Below, one piece after another: positions 7,613 to 16,815 of a DNA stretch of 64,000 bases (position 1 is the stretch's first letter; each line of letters opens with the position of its first letter). The position numbers were made by a program, and so were the translations under genes. Origin of the DNA: Lutibacter sp. (lineage in GTDB: Bacteria > Bacteroidota > Bacteroidia > Flavobacteriales > Flavobacteriaceae); NCBI GenBank assembly GCA_027449025.1, contig DAIDMK010000015.1, positions 1 to 64,000 on the forward strand, in the 5' to 3' direction. Under the pieces are notes generated by a model. It had not been told where the DNA came from and made no database searches. It saw only the letters and a list, made by a program, of their open reading frames with translations.

Positions 7613-7977
7613 TTAAATATTACTTTCTAGTTATTTATTATTCAATTGTTGATTGATTGGTTTGTTTCAGCAAAACTGACAAAGGTTTAGGATGGGATAA
7701 AGTTAGTGGTTTTTAAAACAAGTTATTTGTTAAATTTAATAATTTGTATCTTTTGGTTTGGTTAAATTATAAGAATAGATTGGTTTTTTTAGTGTGTTGG
7801 CTAAATCAAAATCTGCTTCAATTAAGCAAATGAGCCATTCTCACAATTTTATTTTACCGTTAAAAACGGATTGGTATTTTATCGTTAAATTTATTTAGCC
7901 CATGGTATAAACTACGGACTTTATTGTTAGGAAATAACAACTTTGTGAAAGCGAAATTTATAATTGCTTCGCAAGAA
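7613..7977. other. intergenic stretch without recognised gene
   Basis: This AT-rich spacer of 365 bases lies between the SMR gene and the end of the efflux operon, both on the minus strand. It holds no plausible reading frame, clear terminator or consensus promoter. The only feature near the efflux-operon end is a weak 5-bp stem (GCGAA/TTCGC at about 7950-7972). Confidence 0.5.
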
Positions 7978-9279
7978 TTAAAACATCAAATTTCCGGCAA
8001 ATTCCTTTAAACTGATTTCAGATAGTTTTGCCCTGAATTTCGCATTGCTGTATCGTACAATCGCATTGATATAATTGAGTTGCGCCGTACGGAATTCTAT
8101 AGTTGGAATAGTCCCTATCCTGAACTTTTCCATAGTGATATCAAGGTTTTCCTTTGCAATGGCCTCATTGCTTTTCTCAAGTTCAATTAAGCTGATATTT
8201 GTTAAATAGGTCTGATACGCAGTCCCCAATTGTGATGTTAAAGTCTGCTTCTGCTGCTCAATTAACACATTTGTATTTTCAAGTTCGATCTTGGCTATTT
8301 TTTCCTGTTGATTTTGTGTAAAGCCATCAAAAAGATTCAGTCTTGCGCTAAATCCGTAGTTCCATCCCCGTGAGTTGGTACTGCTTGTATAACCCAAACT
8401 GGATTCTGATTCACTAAAAACGTAACCTGTACTGGCTGTTATGGTTGGGTAGCGCCCTGCCCTAACTTGTTTCAGTTGTAAACGGGCAATATTATTGTTG
8501 ATGATTTGTGCCTGCAACAGCGGATTTTGCTTTTGAGCCAGGGATTCGAGTTCAGGTAAAAAAAGTTGCGCTTCTATGGTTATTTCATTTAGCACCATAA
8601 AATCGATTTTGGTATCGCGCGCAAGAATTTCGTTCAATCTAATCTTAGAATTCACGAACAATTCCTTTTGGCGCAGGATGGTGGTCATATCAGTATTTAA
8701 ATCAACTTTTGCATTCAAGACTTCAAGTTTGGAGGCTTTACCAATTGTAAACCGATTATTGGCAAGTTTTAATCTTTGTTCTGAAATAACAAGGGTACTG
8801 TCCAATGCCGCAAGTTGCTGCTGCTGCTGCACCAAATCATAATAACCAATCATCACATCGCTTACCTTGCTAATAATAGCTTGTTTTAATTGCGCATCGC
8901 CCAGTTTTTCCTGTTCTTTCAATTGGTCATAACGCGCAAACATTTTGAAACCATCAAATAAGGTCCAATCCATCACAACGCCATAATTAAGGCTACTGTT
9001 TTTTGCATTATCAAGGTCAATTGAACTTCCGTCTGCACGGGTTTGTGAACTGTTCTGGGTACTGTTATTGTTGTTTAAGGTTGCGCCTAATGTAGGAAGC
9101 ATACCTGCATTCCCCATGCTCACTCCGGTTTGATCAATTTTTAACTCGTTGGATGCAATCCGTATTTGGTAATTGTTTTCAAGGGCAATTTTCACTGCGG
9201 CTTCAACCGTCAGCAATTCCTGTGATTGGGCTGCTGAAGCGAAGAAAAAAACCACAAAAAACTTTAGTATCTTATTCAT
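7978..9279 (-). CDS. TolC-family outer-membrane efflux protein
   Basis: The 433-residue product is the outer-membrane channel of the tripartite RND pump. The start at 9279 (MNKILKFF...) is preferred over an in-frame ATG at 9303. It gives a standard signal peptide ending AAQSQ and lies one base after the stop of the RND gene, as expected for translational coupling. The rest shows the two-fold repeated, coiled-coil-rich pattern of the family, with paired segments NYGVVMDWTLFDGF (first half) and NYGFSARLNLFDGF (second half) at equivalent positions. It is the last gene of the membrane-fusion / RND / channel operon, which carries visibly more G+C than the flanking genes. Confidence 0.94.
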   Translation of the reverse strand: MNKILKFFVVFFFASAAQSQELLTVEAAVKIALENNYQIRIASNELKIDQTGVSMGNAGMLPTLGATLNNNNSTQNSSQTRADGSSIDLDNAKNSSLNYGVVMDWTLFDGFKMFARYDQLKEQEKLGDAQLKQAIISKVSDVMIGYYDLVQQQQQLAALDSTLVISEQRLKLANNRFTIGKASKLEVLNAKVDLNTDMTTILRQKELFVNSKIRLNEILARDTKIDFMVLNEITIEAQLFLPELESLAQKQNPLLQAQIINNNIARLQLKQVRAGRYPTITASTGYVFSESESSLGYTSSTNSRGWNYGFSARLNLFDGFTQNQQEKIAKIELENTNVLIEQQKQTLTSQLGTAYQTYLTNISLIELEKSNEAIAKENLDITMEKFRIGTIPTIEFRTAQLNYINAIVRYSNAKFRAKLSEISLKEFAGNLMF

Positions 9280-9280
9280 T

Positions 9281-12200
9281 TTATTGATTTTCAGGTTTGT
9301 CAAATTCCGGACGGTGTTTCTTGTTCTTCGACCACATCAGGTACATCGCAGGAATTATAAATAAGGTTAAAATAAGGGAAAACATGGTTCCTCCAATAAT
9401 TACAACTCCCATTCCTATTCGGCTTGTGGAAGCAGCACCAAGTGCGATGGCAATAGGCAGTGCACCCAAGGCAATGGTTAAACTTGTCATAAGAATAGGC
9501 CTTAGCCTGGTTTCAGAAGCTTGAAGGATGGCCTCGCGTTTTGGCATTCCCTGTTCTCTAAGCTGATTGGCAAATTCCACAATCAAAATCCCGTTTTTGG
9601 TTACCAGCCCAATGAGCATAACAGTACCAATCTGACTAAAAATATTCCAGGTCTGCCCAAACAACCAAAGGGAAAATAAAGCTCCCGCTACTGCCATTGG
9701 AACAGTAAGAATGATGATAAACGGATCTATAAAACTTTCAAACTGCGCAGCAAGAATTAAGAAAATAAGCAATAATGCCAACCCAAATGCGAACATTGTA
9801 TTGGAGCTGCTTTCAACAAAATCTCTCGATTCACCACCAAGATCGGTGGTAAAATTCTCGCCTAGCACTTTTTCTTTGATGCGTTCCATAGCATCTATTC
9901 CATCATTTATACTCATTCCCGGTGCAAGGCTGGCAGATACCGTGGCACTCATATACCGGTTATTGTGGTATAATTGGGGCGGACTACTTTGTTCTTCGGT
10001 AGTTACCAAATTGTCTAACTGTATGAGTAATCCCGCCTTGTTTCTAACAAACATAGAAGTAAGATCCATAGGGGCGGAACGGTCCTTTTTATCAAATTGA
10101 CCCATCACTTGGTATTGCTTTCCGTTCATTAAAAAATAACCGAAACGCTGTCCGCTTAAAGATAGCTGCAGGGTTTGCGCCACATCAAGCACAGATACTC
10201 CAAGACTTTGTGCTTTTTCACGGTCTATGGTTACATAAATTTCAGGTTTGTTGAATTTCAGGTTTAAATCGGTATTTGAAAAAGTTGGATCCTTTCCTGC
10301 TTCTTCCATAAATTCAGGAATCTTTTCCTCTAGTTGTTTAAAATTCGGTGCCTGAATAATATACTGAATTGGCATTCCACCGCGACGGCTTACAGAAATA
10401 GTAGGCGATTCTAGCACGTTGGTACGGGCATTTGGATACTTCTTTGTCCATTTCGTCAAATCAACAGCGATTTCCTTTTGCGACCGCTCCCTTTCACTAG
10501 GATTCACAAGGGCAATACGCACATAACCACTGTTCACGGAAGATGAACCAAAACCTGGAGAAGTAATAACAAGGCTCACTTTCTTTTCGGGAATGGAATC
10601 GTTTATCAATTCGGTAATCTCGTTCATAAAGGTATCCATATAATCGTATGATGCACCTTCAGGTCCTGAAACACTTAAGCCGATATAACTTCTGTCGTCA
10701 TAAGGTGCAGTTTCCTTTTTGAGCAAGTTATAAAACACCGCTATAACGATGAGGCAGGCTCCTAAAATTGGGAAACTCAACCATTTTTTATCCATAAATG
10801 CCCGAAGTGATTCTGCATAAGACGAATTCATTCTTACAAAATACTTTTCAGTAAAATTGTAGAATTTTGACCTTTCCTGTTTGCCCGGCCTCATCAAATA
10901 GGCGTTCAACATCGGCGTTAAAGTCAAGGCTACAAAAGCAGATATCAACACTGCCGAAGCCAGTACCACGCCAAATTCACGGAAAAGCCTACCCACAAAT
11001 CCTTCAAGGAAAATTACAGGCAGAAATACCGCTGCAAGGGTTACCGAAATCGAAATTACAGCGAAAAAGATCTCGTTAGAGCCCTTAATGGAGGCTTCAA
11101 TAGGGTTCATCCCCTTTTCAACTTTTTTGAATATATTTTCAGTCACCACAATTCCGTCATCCACCACAAGCCCTGTTGCCAGCACAATTGCAAGAAGCGT
11201 GAGCACATTGATAGAGAAACCAAACAACCACATAATAAAAAAGGTGGCTATAAGCGAAACCGGAATATCAATCAGCGGTCGCAAGGCAATGGACCAGTTT
11301 CTAAAAAACAGGTAAATCACAAGAATTACTAAAATGATGGATATGGCTAGCGTTTCAACAACTTCTGTGATCGCCCTCTTCACAAAAGTGGTATTGTCTA
11401 TAGCGATGTTTAGTTTGAAATCTTTAGGCAAATCTTTTTGCAATTGTGCATACTGCTTGTAAAATGCTTCGGCAATATCAACGTAATTACTTCCTGGCTG
11501 AGGAATAATTGCCAAGGCCACCATTGGCTGACCAGAATCGCTTAATTTGGTTTCCAAGTTTTCGGCTTCCAAAGTGGCTTTTCCGATATCGCTGAGACGA
11601 ATTACCTTCTCCCCGTCTGCCCTGACGATAATATTGTTAAATTCTTCCTCGGAAGAAAGATTTCCGATGGTTTTTACCGCCAATTCTGTATTCGTGCCGG
11701 TTAATTTTCCAGATGGAAGTTCTACATTCTGAGAAGCCAAAGCTGACCGAACATCACTAACCGTAGCGCCATAAGAAGCCAGTTTTAAAGGATCTATCCA
11801 TAATCGCATCGCATATTTACGTTGCCCCCATATACGAACACTGCTTACTCCCGGAATTGTTTGCAAGCGCGGTGCAATCACATTATCAGCATAATCTGAA
11901 AGTTCCAGCACATTCTTAACATCACTTTGTACAGTCATGGAAATAATGGGATCCGAATCGGCATCGGCCTTAGAAACTACCGGTGGGGCATCTATATCTT
12001 GCGGAAGGCTTCGCGCTGCCTGTGACACTTTATCGCGCACATCATTTGCTGCTTCTTCAAGGTTTTTATCCAAATTGAATTCTATGTTAATATTGCTGGA
12101 ACCCTGGTTGCTGGAGGAAGTGATATTTCTTATTCCATCAATGGAATTGATTGCTTTTTCCAAAGGTTCCGTAATCTGCGATTCAATAATATCAGCATTG

Positions 12201-12361
12201 GCGCCAGTATAGTTGGTACGTACGGATATCTGTGCAGGATCAATAGAAGGAAATTCCCTAACGCCAAGATAGGTAAAACCAATAAATCCAAAAAGTACGA
12301 TTGAAATATTCATTACAATGGTAAGTACCGGGCGCTTTATACTTAAAGTTGATAAACTCAT
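9281..12361 (-). CDS. RND efflux pump permease (HAE1/AcrB-like)
   Basis: The 1026-residue length is typical for the hydrophobe/amphiphile efflux family of proton-driven exporters. The N-terminus (LSIKRPVLTIVMNISIVLFG) is the first membrane helix, followed by a large periplasmic domain. The helix-4 proton-relay aspartates are present in GLVVDDGIVVTENI near residue 400. The helix-10 lysine is in LVTKNGILIVEFANQ. A second periplasmic domain begins after about residue 550. It is co-transcribed with the adaptor 5 bases upstream and the TolC-like channel downstream. No regulator gene adjoins, and the substrate cannot be predicted. The G+C-rich base composition differs from neighbouring genes. Confidence 0.96.
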   Translation of the reverse strand: MSLSTLSIKRPVLTIVMNISIVLFGFIGFTYLGVREFPSIDPAQISVRTNYTGANADIIESQITEPLEKAINSIDGIRNITSSSNQGSSNINIEFNLDKNLEEAANDVRDKVSQAARSLPQDIDAPPVVSKADADSDPIISMTVQSDVKNVLELSDYADNVIAPRLQTIPGVSSVRIWGQRKYAMRLWIDPLKLASYGATVSDVRSALASQNVELPSGKLTGTNTELAVKTIGNLSSEEEFNNIIVRADGEKVIRLSDIGKATLEAENLETKLSDSGQPMVALAIIPQPGSNYVDIAEAFYKQYAQLQKDLPKDFKLNIAIDNTTFVKRAITEVVETLAISIILVILVIYLFFRNWSIALRPLIDIPVSLIATFFIMWLFGFSINVLTLLAIVLATGLVVDDGIVVTENIFKKVEKGMNPIEASIKGSNEIFFAVISISVTLAAVFLPVIFLEGFVGRLFREFGVVLASAVLISAFVALTLTPMLNAYLMRPGKQERSKFYNFTEKYFVRMNSSYAESLRAFMDKKWLSFPILGACLIVIAVFYNLLKKETAPYDDRSYIGLSVSGPEGASYDYMDTFMNEITELINDSIPEKKVSLVITSPGFGSSSVNSGYVRIALVNPSERERSQKEIAVDLTKWTKKYPNARTNVLESPTISVSRRGGMPIQYIIQAPNFKQLEEKIPEFMEEAGKDPTFSNTDLNLKFNKPEIYVTIDREKAQSLGVSVLDVAQTLQLSLSGQRFGYFLMNGKQYQVMGQFDKKDRSAPMDLTSMFVRNKAGLLIQLDNLVTTEEQSSPPQLYHNNRYMSATVSASLAPGMSINDGIDAMERIKEKVLGENFTTDLGGESRDFVESSSNTMFAFGLALLLIFLILAAQFESFIDPFIIILTVPMAVAGALFSLWLFGQTWNIFSQIGTVMLIGLVTKNGILIVEFANQLREQGMPKREAILQASETRLRPILMTSLTIALGALPIAIALGAASTSRIGMGVVIIGGTMFSLILTLFIIPAMYLMWSKNKKHRPEFDKPENQ

Positions 12362-12366
12362 TATAA

Positions 12367-13443
12367 TTAAGGATTTGATACTGGTTTAATGAGATTCACT
12401 TTAACAGGCGAGCCATTTTTAAGCATCATGACCCCTGAGGTGAGAATTGTATCGCCAGCCTTTAAGCCTGTTAACACAATAACTGAGTTTGCAGTGCGCG
12501 CTCCAGTTTCTACAATAATTTCTTTAGCTAGTCCGCCTTCGGCAACAAAAATCTTTTTTCCATTCTGAATAGGAATCAGGGATTCGGTTGGAACCAATAG
12601 CGCATCATTTACCATTTCCAGCGGCAGGATTACATTGGCAAAAGTGCCAGGAATTAATTTTCCATCACGGTTATTGGCAATTGCCCGCATTTTTAAGGTA
12701 CGTGTTGCAATATCTACTTCAGGCTCTATGGCGTAGATGGTCGCTGTTTGTACTTCTTTTGAATTTGAGGTGGTGAAAGTAATTATATCCTCAAGTTTTA
12801 TTTGGGATGAATATTTTTCAGGAATAGAAAACGTAATCTTTAAGTGATCTGTATTCACCAAACTCGCAATGGGCGCAGATGGCGTTACATAGGATCCCTG
12901 AGATATATAACGCAATCCAATAGTTCCGGAAAAAGGAGCCCGAACCGTTGCCTTTGCCAATTGTGCGGCAACTAATTGTGATTCTGCACGCGCAAATTGA
13001 AAATCTGCTTCAGAAATATCATATTCTTCCTGACTTATGGCTTCTTTTTCTAAAAGCAGTTTTGCCCTGCGAACATTTTCAGAAGCCAGTTTTTGCGCCG
13101 TCTGCACTTTAGCCAGCTGCGCTCTTAATTCCAAATCGTTGACCTGAAAAAGAATCTGTCCTTTTGAAACTTTGCTTCCTTCCTTAAAATTAATTTTTTC
13201 AACAATCCCAGATATTTCGCTTCGCAACTCCAATTGTTCATTGGCTTCCAATGATCCCGAGAGAGATAGGTTTTCAGAAAATTCTTGAGGTATCAATACC
13301 ATACCGTCCACTGTGATAGCTAATTGGCTTCCACCTTTTTGCTTTCCTTGACTGCTTTCTTTTTTATTGTCAATTATCCTGTAGGTAACCAATGCCAATA
13401 AACCTACCGCAAGGAGGCTATAAATTATATGTTTAAATTTCAT
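12367..13443 (-). CDS. RND efflux membrane-fusion protein (HlyD/AcrA-like)
   Basis: This 358-residue periplasmic adaptor links the RND permease to the TolC channel. The N-terminal membrane anchor is KFKHIIYSLLAVGLLALV. It continues with a lipoyl/barrel-sandwich half (LRSEISGIVEKINFKEGSKV), an alpha-helical hairpin (about 120-180), the second lipoyl half (APFSGTIGLRYISQGSYV) and a beta-barrel. The start at 13443 is chosen over an in-frame ATG at 13503 because a consensus promoter (13517-13486) lies inside that longer version. First gene of the three-gene efflux operon. Confidence 0.95.
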   Translation of the reverse strand: MKFKHIIYSLLAVGLLALVTYRIIDNKKESSQGKQKGGSQLAITVDGMVLIPQEFSENLSLSGSLEANEQLELRSEISGIVEKINFKEGSKVSKGQILFQVNDLELRAQLAKVQTAQKLASENVRRAKLLLEKEAISQEEYDISEADFQFARAESQLVAAQLAKATVRAPFSGTIGLRYISQGSYVTPSAPIASLVNTDHLKITFSIPEKYSSQIKLEDIITFTTSNSKEVQTATIYAIEPEVDIATRTLKMRAIANNRDGKLIPGTFANVILPLEMVNDALLVPTESLIPIQNGKKIFVAEGGLAKEIIVETGARTANSVIVLTGLKAGDTILTSGVMMLKNGSPVKVNLIKPVSNP

Positions 13444-13485
13444 AAATAATGGTGATAAGAAGATTTTTTTTGCCCTTAATTTGAG

Positions 13486-13517
13486 CAAATATAGAACTAA
13501 CAACCATCATCTTCAAA
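13486..13517 (-). promoter_or_regulatory. housekeeping promoter of the RND operon
   Basis: On the minus strand, TTTG (13517-13514), 20 bases, then TATATTTG (13493-13486), matching the Bacteroidota consensus TTTG / TAnnTTTG. It lies about 45 bases upstream of the adaptor start codon. Confidence 0.7.
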
Positions 13518-14034
13518 TTTATTACATCTTAAATTAGTTTGATTTAAAAGGCTGTTCTATAGGAGATTTCTACCATTGATAAATGATTGAACATCAAATT
13601 CATCTATTTGCACTATTTATAATCGATTTAAGTTTTTACATCGACCTTTATTCAACAAATAGTTTTAGAAATAATTAAAGAATTTTAAATAAACAACCCT
13701 AGTCACTATTAAAAAAAGAAGAAAATAATGCACTATATGGGCTGGTTTACAACAAAACAATTGAATCCTTTTTTTACCATCAAATTAAAATAATTTATAA
13801 TATATTCTAGTTAAAATTATTTCTAATCAAATTCAATTATCTAATAGGTTTGCCGAATCCAATTAAGTTCATATTGCCATAAAAGACTGAATAAAACTTT
13901 GTTACACTTTAAAAATGTAAGAATAATGTAAGTTTTTAGGATAATTATGTAACAAATTTCTTAACTTTAATATCGAATTTTGCACTGTAAACAAATTATA
14001 ATAACATATTCAGTAAAATTAAAATCAAAATAAA
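13518..14034. other. intergenic stretch without recognised gene
   Basis: These 517 AT-rich bases separate the divergent efflux operon and the lipoprotein gene at 14035. I see no reading frame with gene-like composition, no RNA gene and no clear -33/-7 pair facing the lipoprotein. The partial match GAATTTTG at 13975-13982 is the nearest. Confidence 0.5.
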
Positions 14035-14697
14035 ATGAAAAAAAGAAATTTATTTTTAGGGTTGGCTATAGCCGCCTTAGCATTCACATCTTGTAAGGAT
14101 GAAAAAGCAGTTGCAGCAGAGAAGTCTGTAGATACTTATGTAGTTTATGTTGATTCAATAGGAAATATTGATGCAACAGAAGTTAAAGCAAACTGGCAAA
14201 CTATTAATGATTCTTACATGATAAGAGTTTCAGAAGCTGAAATGGCTTTAGATAATTTAAAAGAAAGAGAAGCTGCACAAGCAAGAATTGATGCAAGTAA
14301 AGCAAAATTTGAAGCTTTAAAAGCCCAAATTGAAGCAGATATGCAAGCTGAAGCAGCTGCAAATTCAAAACAGGCATTGAGAAATGTGTTGTTTGGAGAA
14401 GGAAAAATTGGTGCTGACATGAATTTTGATTGGGTAAACAAAAACAATATTCTTGCTGTTTATAATCAATTTGTTAGTGCTGCAGATGCCAACAAAGACA
14501 ATTATTCTCGTGAAGACTGGGATGAAGTAAAATTATTATATGAAGCACTTGACAGCAGAAAAAATACTGTTGAGAAGGAAGGACTTACTTCTGCCGATAA
14601 CAGAAAAATTGCCGGTTTAAAATTAAAATTTGCACCGATGTTAACATTCAACAGAATGGGTGCAAAAACTGAAGAAATGCAAAAAGCAAAACAATAA
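14035..14697 (+). CDS. uncharacterised coiled-coil lipoprotein
   Basis: The 220-residue product has a lipoprotein signal peptide (AALAFTSCKDE, Cys20). Residues 70-120 are an Ala/Glu/Lys-rich segment with heptad character (EAEMALDNLKEREAAQARID) typical of a coiled coil. The C-terminal half (WVNKNNILAVYNQFVSAAD, YSREDWDEVKLLYEALDSRK) is helical and resembles small periplasmic lipoproteins found across Bacteroidota, without a function I can name. It forms a single-gene unit closed by a strong terminator at 14721-14752. Its high Lys/Ala/Glu content and tidy expression signals suggest an abundant envelope protein. Confidence 0.75.
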   Translation: MKKRNLFLGLAIAALAFTSCKDEKAVAAEKSVDTYVVYVDSIGNIDATEVKANWQTINDSYMIRVSEAEMALDNLKEREAAQARIDASKAKFEALKAQIEADMQAEAAANSKQALRNVLFGEGKIGADMNFDWVNKNNILAVYNQFVSAADANKDNYSREDWDEVKLLYEALDSRKNTVEKEGLTSADNRKIAGLKLKFAPMLTFNRMGAKTEEMQKAKQ

Positions 14698-14720
14698 AAT
14701 ACTTTTGTTTAGTTAATGTA

Positions 14721-14752
14721 AAAAATGACAGTCAGTAAAGGCTGTCATTTTT
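14721..14752 (+). terminator. rho-independent terminator
   Basis: Arms AAAAATGACAG (14721-14731) and CTGTCATTTTT (14742-14752) form a stem followed by more T, 24 bases after the lipoprotein stop codon. Confidence 0.85.
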
Positions 14753-14802
14753 TTATTGCTTTTTTTGAAAATTTAATCTAAAATATCTATTGCAAATACA
14801 AT

Positions 14803-16359
14803 TTAATCCAATCCGCCCTGCCTATTTCCATCTTTTGGCACCGGCCATTCCATTTGTTCCCCGGTTTTAGAATTGAGTGGCAAAACAATTTTTTCTCTTG
14901 AGGTTTTCTCTTGGTCTTCGCTGGCCAAATAGGTCATAATGGCAATAAGCGCCACATTATTTTTCAACTCATCAAACACAATTTTATCATAGGTGTCTTT
15001 ATTTGTGTGCCAGGTATAATTGAAATAAGACCAATTTAGCGAGATCATCATAAATGCCGGAGCACTTTGTGACACAAAAGATGAATGGTCGGAGCCACCG
15101 CCTGACGGAAATCCTGGGTACGTAGTTTTTATATGTTTTCCAATATTTTCAGGAACTTCACGCAACCAACGACCCAAAAAATCATAGGAATGCAAAAATC
15201 CTTGTCCGTTAAGTCTAGTAACCCTTCCTGTTCCGTTATCTTGATTAAAAACTGCCTGTATATTTTCTATGATAGTCGGATTGTCATGAACAAATGCTCT
15301 TGAGCCATTTAAACCTTGTTCCTCACTTCCCCATAAACCCACAATAATGGTTCTTTTCGGATTGGGATAATACTTTTTCAAGATGCGCGCTACTTCCATC
15401 ATAGTAATGGTTCCTGTACCGTTGTCCGTTGCGCCGCTGCCACCATCCCAAGAATCTAAATGGGCAGAAAGTATGATATATTCTTCGGGTTTCTCTGTTC
15501 CTTCAATACGTGCAATGGTGTTAAAAGTTGGCATAATCCCCAGTTCTTTGGATGTTGCCAAAATTCTTAACTTCGGTTTTTTTCCATTTTCAGCAAGTCG
15601 GTAAACCAAACCATAATCTTCCAATGACACATCCACTGTAGGAATCTTTTTTACACGGGCCCCAAATATTTTGTTTACACCAAAGCCTTTCGACCAATTG
15701 GATTGAACAATCCCAACAGCACCCGCTTTTTCAAGCGCTTCGTCTAACGTTTTGCTATTGTACCCGCTATTTTCTAGATTGTTATTCCAAGCTGTTGTTT
15801 GCGAAGTTCTGTCTGCCTTCATTTTTTCAAAAGATTCAGGAGTTGCAAATTCTTTCCAGTTATCATCAGGTCTTCCAGTTTTTTGTAGCATAGAAACCAA
15901 TACAAATTTTCCTTTTGTTGAAGGTAGCCATTTGGCAAAACTCAATGAATCTTGGATGTTGCTAGGCAGTATAATTGCTTCGGCAGTCAAGCCGTTTTTA
16001 GGAGTTGCGGCACTCCAGGCTAATTGCATTCCTTCTAATGATTTTATGCGAGGTTCAATTAAATCAATATGAGAAATTCCTCGATCCCAACCACGCCAAA
16101 CGCCATATTGCTGATTTGAAGCTGTAATTCCCCAATCCTTAAATTTAACAACCGCCCAATCGTGCGCAGTTTTCATTTTTGAAGAACCTACCAATCTTGG
16201 TCCAATTTCATCTAAAAGTTCATAACCAAGTTGTTCCAATTGGGAATTTTCAAAGGTTTCCCTTAATACATTTTCTATAAATACTTCTTTTTGCTGGGCA
16301 AAAAGCTGGACTGTAATAAAAAAAAGAGCGACAAAAAGAACTATATTTAATTTTTTCAT
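14803..16359 (-). CDS. secreted M28-family zinc aminopeptidase
   Basis: The 518-residue product carries a Sec signal peptide (MKKLNIVLFVALFFITVQLFAQ). The ATG at 16359 is preferred to an upstream TTG at 16374. An N-terminal part and an inserted PA-like domain (about 120-270) precede the catalytic M28 domain. Zinc ligands and catalytic residues are visible: HLDSWDGGSGATDNGTG (His and Asp, near residue 297), the tandem glutamates in WGSEEQGLNGS, the Asp in FNQDNGTGR and the final His in GGGSDHSSF. Such enzymes trim N-terminal residues from peptides in the periplasm or outside the cell. It is a stand-alone gene; a terminator-like hairpin lies upstream at 16508-16532. Confidence 0.93.
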   Translation of the reverse strand: MKKLNIVLFVALFFITVQLFAQQKEVFIENVLRETFENSQLEQLGYELLDEIGPRLVGSSKMKTAHDWAVVKFKDWGITASNQQYGVWRGWDRGISHIDLIEPRIKSLEGMQLAWSAATPKNGLTAEAIILPSNIQDSLSFAKWLPSTKGKFVLVSMLQKTGRPDDNWKEFATPESFEKMKADRTSQTTAWNNNLENSGYNSKTLDEALEKAGAVGIVQSNWSKGFGVNKIFGARVKKIPTVDVSLEDYGLVYRLAENGKKPKLRILATSKELGIMPTFNTIARIEGTEKPEEYIILSAHLDSWDGGSGATDNGTGTITMMEVARILKKYYPNPKRTIIVGLWGSEEQGLNGSRAFVHDNPTIIENIQAVFNQDNGTGRVTRLNGQGFLHSYDFLGRWLREVPENIGKHIKTTYPGFPSGGGSDHSSFVSQSAPAFMMISLNWSYFNYTWHTNKDTYDKIVFDELKNNVALIAIMTYLASEDQEKTSREKIVLPLNSKTGEQMEWPVPKDGNRQGGLD

Positions 16360-16507
16360 GTTGTTAAGTTTCAAAATATTTTTATTTATTATTAATATTT
16401 TATTAGGTTTATGGAATCCACATAATTTTTGAAATTAAAAAAAACTCCCAAATCACCATTCAAATGATTTACTAATTTTACAATAAAAAGTTGATATGGT
16501 CAACAAA

Positions 16508-16532
16508 AAAACCAGACGAATTGTCTGGTTTT
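16508..16532 (-). terminator. terminator for minus-strand transcription
   Basis: Arms AAAACCAGAC (16508-16517) and GTCTGGTTTT (16523-16532) with a 5-base loop; on the minus strand the stem is followed by a T-rich run. It lies in the 456-base gap between the histidine kinase (upstream on this strand) and the M28 gene, about 280 bases after the kinase stop. The rest of that gap holds no recognised gene. Confidence 0.7.
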
Positions 16533-16815
16533 CTTAGTAAATTAATTAGTATGTATAAGTAATTCTGCATTTGATTATTGATTTATACAAATTTCAAATT
16601 GTATAATTAATCATTTGCACTATCAAATATAAAGAATTTTATGTTATAAAAGGCTTTGATTTATATCAATTTGAATAATTTACCAATCCATCCTGCTTAT
16701 TTTGGTTGAATCGACTTTTATTCATGGAATTTAACTATTATTTAAATTCACAAAAAATTAAAAAACCATGATATTTGTTTGGTTTTTAGCTATTATATAT
16801 CCTAATTTTATATGA

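Noticed and set aside
7613-7977. Guanidine riboswitch in front of the SugE/Gdx-type gene
   Set aside because: I looked for paired ACGR-loop hairpins and the ykkC core on the minus strand and saw neither.
16501-16540. Hairpin as an independent small RNA
   Set aside because: Stem plus T-run on the minus strand is fully explained as a terminator; no promoter is visible close by.
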